Below are positions 47,601 to 56,600 of a stretch of 60,000 nt of DNA, piece by piece. Position 1 is the first letter of the stretch; the number at the start of each line of letters is the position of its first letter. The notes under the pieces are model-generated. The model was not told the origin of the DNA. It saw only the letters and a list, made by a program, of their open reading frames with translations, and did not search any database. A program made the translations under genes and the position numbers. The DNA comes from Bolinopsis microptera. Taxonomy: Eukaryota > Ctenophora > Tentaculata > Lobata > Bolinopsidae. The DNA lies in assembly GCF_026151205.1 (NCBI RefSeq), contig NC_087077.1:250001-310000 (forward strand), written 5' to 3'.

Positions 47601-50600
47601 ATTGACTATGTTCTTTGTGATTTACGTAATCCAGGTAGGTTGTGGAGTAAAAATGGTGGCCATTCGTCGTTGCAGCCAGCACTTTGCAAGTCTAGTAGTA
47701 CTTTTTTTGACGAATTCTTATATATGTTGATAGAAAATATACTGGATGGGCATGTAATGCGAGTGTTATGCTCTGAAATAGCGAGCATTGGGCCTTTATA
47801 AAAGATGCTAGATCTCAGGTCAGTCTGTGAGTAAATTGATAACCAGTCTAAGTTTTGTTCGTGTGTCGTTCCTTGTTTGGGTGTGTTAGGAGGGAAAAGT
47901 TCTGAAATCGATTTAGGTAACAAACTAGACATATTTCGAATTTTGTGCAGTAAAATAAGTGCGTTTTTAACGATAACCCCTTGAACGGTTAAGACCTCGT
48001 GTTCTTTAAATGCTAGTTTTGTGTGCTCTGGCAGTTTTCCGTCCTTGTAGTAGTAGTTCACATTTCCGGCCATAACTGCCCTCATACCTTGTTTTTGTTT
48101 AGCAAAAAGAGATTCTATAAGAGATTTTGAAGCAAATCCCCAGACAAGTGAGCAGAAGTTTAAATGGGACTGAACAAAACTTTGGAAAATCTGTAAACGG
48201 GCCTTCATTGGCAATTTATGTTTTATCCTGTAAATCCCCAATAAATCTTGACATCTTGCTCCTCAGTGCTTTTATGTGGCTACTCCAGTTAAGCTTTTCA
48301 TCTACAATTACACCAAGAAACTGGGCTTCAGTTTTACGTTCTAATACTGTATTTTCTATTTGTACTTTAATCAATGATGGTTCTATGCGCTTTTTCGAGA
48401 AAATCATATAACACGTCTTTTTTAGATTTAGTGCTAATCCGTTGCTATTAACCCACCGTGATAATGTTTCCGTTAGTTGGTTGACCCTTAGCATTAGTTC
48501 TTGGACATTGGAACCGTTAATAATGATATTTGCATCGTCTGCATAAAGTATGAATTTTACCATCATGTTAGAAATACCGGGAAGATCGTTGATGTATATG
48601 ACGAAAAGTAAGGGACCTAGTATGCTCCCTTGTGGAACACCATGCACAATAGGCTTGTGGGACGAATGTGAATTGTTTATTGCTACATAGCATGCAGTTA
48701 CTATAGATTTCCCAGTGTTGTTTAGGTGGAGGCCGTCTCGTGCGAGGTGAGGCAGACCAAAATTCAGGTTGTCAAACAGGTGAAAATTGGCCGAACGTAG
48801 AGAAAGGTGGAGAAGCAGTTCGTTCAGGTTGTCAATTCTGTCGTTCAGCTCAAAATAGGGGTCTGCACTCAGGTTAAGAGGTGTGATAGCGTCAAAAATG
48901 AATTCCGTTCTGAATTTACTTGTGAAATGCTTTAGGTGGTTGTGCAAAGTCATGGGATCAGTTCGACCGTATCTGAGATCATTAACTCCGGCACTTATCA
49001 GGACTAGATCGGACTGTTCAATTAAGGCTTGGTGTTGAGCTAAGTCTCTCAGATGGAATAGGTCTTCTCTGAATGCGATGATCGGCTCTTTGAGAAGTGA
49101 ACAGTCAAAGGTGCGATTCTTAGAGTCAGACAAAATGAGAACTCGCAGATGTCGTTGCGGGGTTTGGTGATCCTCATGGTGCGGTGATGACAGACCTGGT
49201 GACATTACGCGTCCTTGGTGTCGTCTGTTCCTCTTGTTTGGTCCGGGGTCCTCTAGCAGTCTGAACGTAATACTCATTCGTGGCCCCTCAAAATTCTCCA
49301 CAGATGTCGTTGGAACGGAGTGATCCCATTCATCTTGGCTACGTCTTGACATCGCATAGAGTGAAGCATGAGTAGCAGTAAAAGTCACCTTCTTGTACTT
49401 ACCAGGGATCTTCCTCCGAAATACCACCTCTCTAGGAGAGCCAAGTGACAGAGTGATGATGTTACTATCTCTTGAGATACTGGCTTCGTTGTCTGAGTGG
49501 GGTGGGATGCACGAGTGGGGAGCATCATAGGAAGTGACCATGACAGAGTTGAAATTAAATTCTGGGTGACGGGTCTTAAGTACCTTGATAATTCCACTCA
49601 AATAAGATGATTCAGGCACGTCTCTAGCTGGATGGAGACCGCCGGAATAGCGATAAGAAAACTGACCATAGTATGCAACACGTCTATTAGGAAAAGTGGG
49701 TCATATATAACGTCATCGTTCAGTAAAGAAGTCGAAAATGTTTCAAAACAGGAACCATCAAGTGTCTCAAATGGTAATGTACCTGGTTCTGAGTCTGTAA
49801 TGTTACCATGTGGACGTTGGCTAGGAGGAGTGGAAGGGATCAGCGGAGGACTGCAGCGTGTGTTCGTAGCTCCAGTAGTAGTTGAAGCGAGCGTTTGTCC
49901 TTGGGCGATGTCTTTCTGGAGTTCTTCAAACTGCTTTCTTGCGCTTTCCACACGTTTTGTTGAGTCTTCAGTGTGCCTCGTAATCATGTCAGTTAGATTA
50001 TTGACAGTGTTAAATAAAAGATTCAATAAACCATCTTGTTCTTGGCCAACTAAAAGCTGAAAGTGACCTCTCAGGGCGTCCCGAGCCCCATTAATTCCCT
50101 TGTCGCTACGGGTTCTACGAGGTAGCTTGCTAACGATATCAGGATCTAATATGAGGTCGCTCTCCCTCATGATCTGTTCTTCGGATAACTTATCAATTAG
50201 CTCTAGGCAGGTTAATGGGGAGAATCCACCGATCAATCTATCTTCTAATCCTGTCATATCACTTACTTTAAACAAAAGTTTTTAGCAGCTTTTTGTATTG
50301 GACGGTTCTGATTCCCGTACCGCTTAGCCTCAGTCTGTCAGTCGTTGGTTGGTAGATAGGTAGTTACCACAGTCCGCGCCACAAGCAAGTGCAATTTAAC
50401 TGTTATCTACATAGATAAGCGAGGGCAAACGTACTACAGAATGTTTAAGAGATATGAATGGGAATGTTTAAGAGATATGAATGAAGAATGTTTAAGAGAT
50501 ATGAATCCCACCCATGAATGAGCCTGCATAGATGTTTAGTTTTAAAAGTAAATTTTTTCCCGATCCATGACTCCTGTGCTGAAGGCACAAAAGAGCCAAG

Positions 50601-53600
50601 GACAAGGGTTAGCGAACGAGGTTTTTCTTTTCGTATATAATGGTAGCTTGCGACCGTCGTGCGTCGTCATACAAATGTGCCATCACGGATCGGGAAATTG
50701 AGAAGCCATCCACAAAAGAAAAGCGGCTGCATTCCCTGCATTTCTTGTTTTAACTTTTGCTCTCTTATTTTTTATCAGATTTTCTAAACAACATCGAATT
50801 CCAGGCGTTTAGGTACCTCAAGCTCACCAGGGTGTTACGTATGGCTAAAGTGGCCTTTCACTTAGACGAGTACACTAAAAACGGTCCCATTTCCCTGATC
50901 CTCATCATCATGTATTTCATTATGCTGGGTCACTTGATCGCGTGCGGCTGGTTTTGGTTGGGGCGGAGTGACTATGAGAGTAATATTGCTGGCTGGGTAA
51001 CTTATCACCTTCAGAATAACCATTTCGTTCTTACTCCTGATATTGTTGGCGAACAAGGTTTCTAGTTCACATCTTTTTGATTTTAATTTTATATTTGTTT
51101 ATTTAATTATAAAACTTAAGATGCATCTTGCTTGTCATAAACTACCAAATTATCATCTTTATTGTTTCTTTTGTTAAAATGAACATGTTCACATCAAATT
51201 TTTCTCATTGAATTGGCTTTAATTTTATCCTGATAAGAAAAGCCTCAATTTTCATATATATCAAAATGCTACCCACAGACTTACAAGAGGATTTCTACTC
51301 AGCCTCCCTTTATTTCGTCATGACTATTTTCTGTACCGTTGGATTCGGAAACATTGCACCCTGGAACGTTTCGGAACAGATTTTCTGTGTCATAGTCATG
51401 TTGATCGGAGGTGGGATCATTATTTTTAATGCTGATTTTCTGATATCTTCCGTCATTTTCTCATCCCGTCATTTTCTCATCCCGTAATTTTCTCTTCCTA
51501 CTTAATTTGCTGTTAAAAATAATCTTTAGAAAATTACTGATATAATGTTAAAATTTCTACTTTGCAGCGTTCTTCTACGCTATAATCTTCGGGTCCGCTA
51601 CGAATATCATTATGAGAATGGGAGCCCAGCAGTCTCGGTTCCTGGACCAACAGAAAGATCTGGATTTATACACCTCCGTCAACAAGTTTCCTCTTGATCT
51701 CAAGGTTACCAATCCTTGCTGTGATTCATTATTATAAATTGTTTGTCGGTTCTGTCCCTGTTCCACACAGAAATGTATACAAATTGTATACAAGTAAACC
51801 CTCATCAGTCTGTTGTTATCACTGATATTGTATACAAGTAAACCCTCATCAGTCTGTTGTTATCACTGATATTGTATACAAGTAAACCCTCATCAGTCTG
51901 TTGTTATCACTGATATTGTATACAAGTAAACCCTCATCAGTCTGTTGTTATCACTGATATTGTATACAAGTAAACCCTCATCAGTCTGTTGTTATCACTG
52001 ATATTTCAAGTAAACCCTGGCCCTCATCAGTCTGTTGTTATCACTGATATTGTATACAAGTAAACCCTCATCAGTCTGTTGTTATCACTGATATTGTATA
52101 CAAGTAAACCCTCATCAGTCTGTTGTTATCACTGATATTGTATACAAGTAAACCCTCATCAGTCTGTTGTTATCACTGATATTTCAAGTAAACCCTCATC
52201 AGTCTGTTGTTATCACTGATATTTCAAGTAAACCCTGGCCCTCATCAGTCTGTTGTTATCACTGATATTGTATACAAGTAAACCCTCATCAGTCTGTTGT
52301 TATCACTGATATTGTATACAAGTAAACCCTCATCAGTCTGTTGTTATCACTGATATTGTATACAAGTAAACCCTCATCAGTCTGTTGTTATCACTGATAT
52401 TTCAAGTAAACCCTGGCCCTCATCAGTCTGTTGTTATCACTGATATTTCACCTTCTCAGAATCGTATGGAGGACTATTTCTACTACCACTGGTTCAACAG
52501 TAAAGGTATTGAGCACTCCCAGATGATGCAGGATTGGCCCAGGACCCTCAAGGAAGACACTTCTCTCTTCCTTCACAGGATTCTGTTTGCGGAGTGGCCT
52601 GTGTTTAACGAGGCTAGTACAGGCTGTAGACGGTCTCTGAGCTCACTTGTTGAGAGGCATGGTAGGTCACACTGGATCATATTATCAACGCTTCTTGTAC
52701 GTAACGACGGAATTACAATATCAGTCGAATTATTGATGAATAAAATTAGAGTATTGACAACTTGAATGTTTACTGGAGTTTTACTGTAGTTTTACTGTAG
52801 ATTTACTGTAGTTTTACTGTAGTTTTACTGTAGTTTTACTGTAGTTTTACTGTAGTTTTACTGTAAGTTTCAATGTAGGTTTCACTCCTGGAGATTACAT
52901 AGTCCACGAAGAAGACTGTGTTGATGCAGTGTACTTTCTGGTTCGTGGTCACGTGAAGATTCTGAAGGACGGTGACGTCATTGGAATTCTAAGTAAGTCT
53001 GTAATTTATTGGAGAATTTTTAAATCGTATCTTATATTTCTTGTAATTGTAAAGCATTTTTATTTTTACCTTTGAGCGTTCGATACGTTTATCATGTTTC
53101 TTGTTTAGCAATGGGAGACACATTCGGAGAGAAATGGTGGCCGACAGCCGCGTCAGGCAAAGCAAACGCAGACATACAAGCAATGACATACGCCGAAATA
53201 GAGGTGTTGACCCACGAGGTAAACATTTATTGTTTCTACGGATTTATAATTTAAATTTACCAAAATTCACCAAATTTAGCTGACACATGTATGAATTGTA
53301 ATTAATTAATGAATTGCAAACTACCTACGCGCTACGATCACAGTGTAGCACTGAGACCCAGTTAACTAGTGTAATATGGTAAGCTAGTTGCAGCAGTATT
53401 TATATATGTATTAGGCTTTTTAGATCTTTTAGAATATTCTAGTATTAGTGTTAAATAACCGTTAGGATTAGTATAAGATTAGATTAGATTAGTGGAATAG
53501 ATTATGGATGGTTTTGCGGAGGAAGGCACGTGTTAGTCAGGTTAGCTAGTTAAGTTAGGTTATTGGACAGACTGGGCCGCGCGGTGTCACGTGGTTCGCC

Positions 53601-56600
53601 ATGTGATGTCACGTGACCCAGTGCTGGTAGGTTTTGCCTGCCCCGTTAGCGGCAGTTCTTCGGGAAGCATTTAACGGTAAGGTTGTAAAAGTTACCGCTT
53701 CCGAGGACAGTGTAGCGTGGCCTTCGAGTCGCTAGTCTTGGTTTATTGATCTAATATTAATATATTACCTTTCGAGACTTCTTGTTCGAACCCCCTGTTT
53801 CCTTTGTTCCTACCTAACTTAGGACTCGATCAAGTCATTCGATCATTTAATGTTGTACGGCACTCAGAAGCCTGTAAGAGTTAAAGTTGCAGAGCTTGAG
53901 AGCTAGAGATTTGCAAGTACCGCGTACGATACTTCAAGATCGTACCCGTGTATTTCTTAAGTACTGTGTACGACACTTCTCTATCGTACCCTTGTACATT
54001 CTAATTACCCGTGTACGCCACTTCGCTACCGTACCTTTGTGAGCAGGCACTGTTGACCATCGGTACGCCCGGGAGGACTGTTCTGGTGCCTAACCTTATT
54101 TTACACTATCTGGAGAACCTAGGAAAGTGGTACTATGTCTGGACTCACAAGGATGGAACAGGAATTGAAGGAACTTGTGGAGGAGGAAAAGCAGATTGTT
54201 GACCAAATGGTGGAACTGAAGATGGAAATGAAGTCTTGGGACGCAGTTGACAAAGAGACGGAGATAAAGGAGAGCAAAGTGGAGTTGTTTGATTTGGGTG
54301 AGAAGAGAGAGAAGTGTTTGAACAGAGTGAGAGAGTTGGAGAGAGATATGATCAAGTGGAGACATGAAACAGAACTTGAACGAGAGGGATTGATGAGGGA
54401 ACAAGAAGTAAAGTTGGAAAACACGAGCAACTTATTTCAAGAAAGAGCGAGAACAACTGAGAGCGATAGTCTGCAACCCGGAAATACAGAGAGAGATAAG
54501 GGAGTATACACGATGAACTGCAAGGAACCAAAGTACAGGAAGAATGATGACTTTTGTACATTTTTGCAGAGATACGAGCAGTGGGTCTTGTTATGCGGAA
54601 TAAAAGACAATCTCGACTTGAGACTTGCCGGTCAGATAGAAGACGATGCAAAGTTCAAGAAAGTCAAGAACATTCGGCTGTCGAGTGAGGAGAGAAATGA
54701 CGTGAAAATGCTGATCAGTGCGGTGAAACGAGAGCTATATCCCGCCACGGATGCGAGAATCATGAGGACAACGTTTCACAAGATGAAGCAGGAAGCGTTA
54801 GAGAGCGTGGAGCAGTTCGCAGAGAGAATACAGGACACTGCTGAGAAGATTTACCCGAGGGCTGTGGAGAGAGAGAGTGCGGGTATCACTGTGTTGATAC
54901 AGGGCGTAAAGGACCCTGCTATTAAAAGACGGCTCCTTCAGATGAACACGGAGACAGAGGATTTTGATAGCGTGATCCGGCTAGCTGTACAGGAGGAGCA
55001 CATATCCAAGGCAGTAGAGGGAGATACGGACAGTGATCCAATGACTACACTGGAATTCTCGGCACCTACTTACGGTGTTGGCAGGCAAGGTGATAGAGAA
55101 AAGGATGAGAATGACTGTCAGATGTGTGGGAAGAGAGGTCACAAGGCTGACTCGTGTTGGAGCAATATAGTGTGCCAGCTGTGTGAAGGTAAAGGGCATG
55201 TTGCCAGTGTTTGCAGGAGTAGAGTGAGTCCGGTTGAGCAGAGTAGCAGAGGAGCGAGTAGAGGTGCGAGTAGAGATGCGAGTAGAGGAGAGAGTCGCAG
55301 GCCGGTGATTTGTTATAATTGTCACGGTGAGGGTCACATTCAAAGATTCTGCAACGTCGACAGAGAGCGATCTGGAGGACGAGGAGGGCAGTACAGACCC
55401 ACAGAGACTGAACAGTATGGAATGCAGAGAGACCATTTAAACGGGCGTGCGACTGGACAAAATCAATTTCCCGTCAGTCGCAATTAAAATCATCTGGGGA
55501 GCAGAAGGAGGTAAATGCAGTAAACTGGGAGCACATCTTGGTGGCTGGGAGTTGCAGAGGAGTGGAAGCCTACCTTTTTGTTGACAGCGGGTCGGCTGTG
55601 AGTATTGTGTCCACGGGTTTTGTGAGAGAACTGGGTCTAGAGAGCGGAATCCGACCGTGTGGCATGACATTGAAGTCATTTTCTCAAGACAAGATACAAA
55701 TCAGGGGAGAGTTAGAGCTACAGGTAGTAGTTGCTGGCAATAGATTTGTACACACCTTCGTGGTAACTGATCTGTTAGACACAGAATTCTTGATTGGAGA
55801 TGATTTCTTGAGGTCAAATAGGGTAACTCTGGACTACAGCAAGTGCAGACTGGTGCTGACTAATGGAGATAGTGTACCATTCACGGAGAAGCCGGAGAAT
55901 GTCAAGCAGCAGATAAAAGTTAGATGTAGCAAGGTCACAATTATTCCTCCTAACACGGTGCAGTACATCAGGGGAAAATTACAGGCGAAAGGGGTGAATT
56001 TTAAAGGTGTGATTAAGCCACAGTACAAGCAAGGTATTGGGGACACGGGCATTTCATTCGCTCATGCAGTTGTGCACTCTGATAAAAGATTGGTCCCGTT
56101 AAAGTGTGTTAACTCTACTGATGAGCCAATAACGATCCGCAAGAACAAGATCGTCGCACTATTGAAACCTGTAGGCGGTAAGAAATTCATACACGGCGTG
56201 CAGAGGATCAGAGGTCACGATATCGGTGTTAGAGGGACTGCGATTGATAGACAAGCTCAAGATAACAGGGGTCAGACAGAAAAGTTCTGTGGTAAAAGAT
56301 GGACTCAGAATGAGTTGTTGGAGAGTCACGGGCTGAACATGATAAAGGCGACAATGTCTAATGCTGAGGAGGACAGACGAAGCAGAGTTCCATTCAGAAG
56401 GAATTTTGCGGAAGCATCGTGCCAGACAGAGGTTATTCTATTTCTAGATGAGAGATCGGGAGGAGAGGAGTTTACCAGGTCTGTGGGTATCAATACCATT
56501 CCGAATCACAACGCTTCTTCCGTTAGTGAATCCTCTAGTAATGTTACACGTGATCACAACGCTTCTGCCGTTAGTGAATCCTCTAGTAATGTTACACGTG

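Larger units (their letters stand above)
47230..50340 (-). mobile_element. LINE D: CR1-type element with AlkB and SGNH domains, in a channel intron
   Basis: The 3' end (left) has the same terminal block as LINE B and a short (aatc)n tail at 47237-47252. The 5' part reaches at least 50275 (ORF1 start) and probably about 50340. It is antisense to the channel gene, in the intron between S3 and S4. Endonuclease and the first half of RT are missing. Two apparent frameshifts both lie in homopolymers (49655-49660 T run, 48236-48239 C run on the + strand). Confidence 0.85.
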
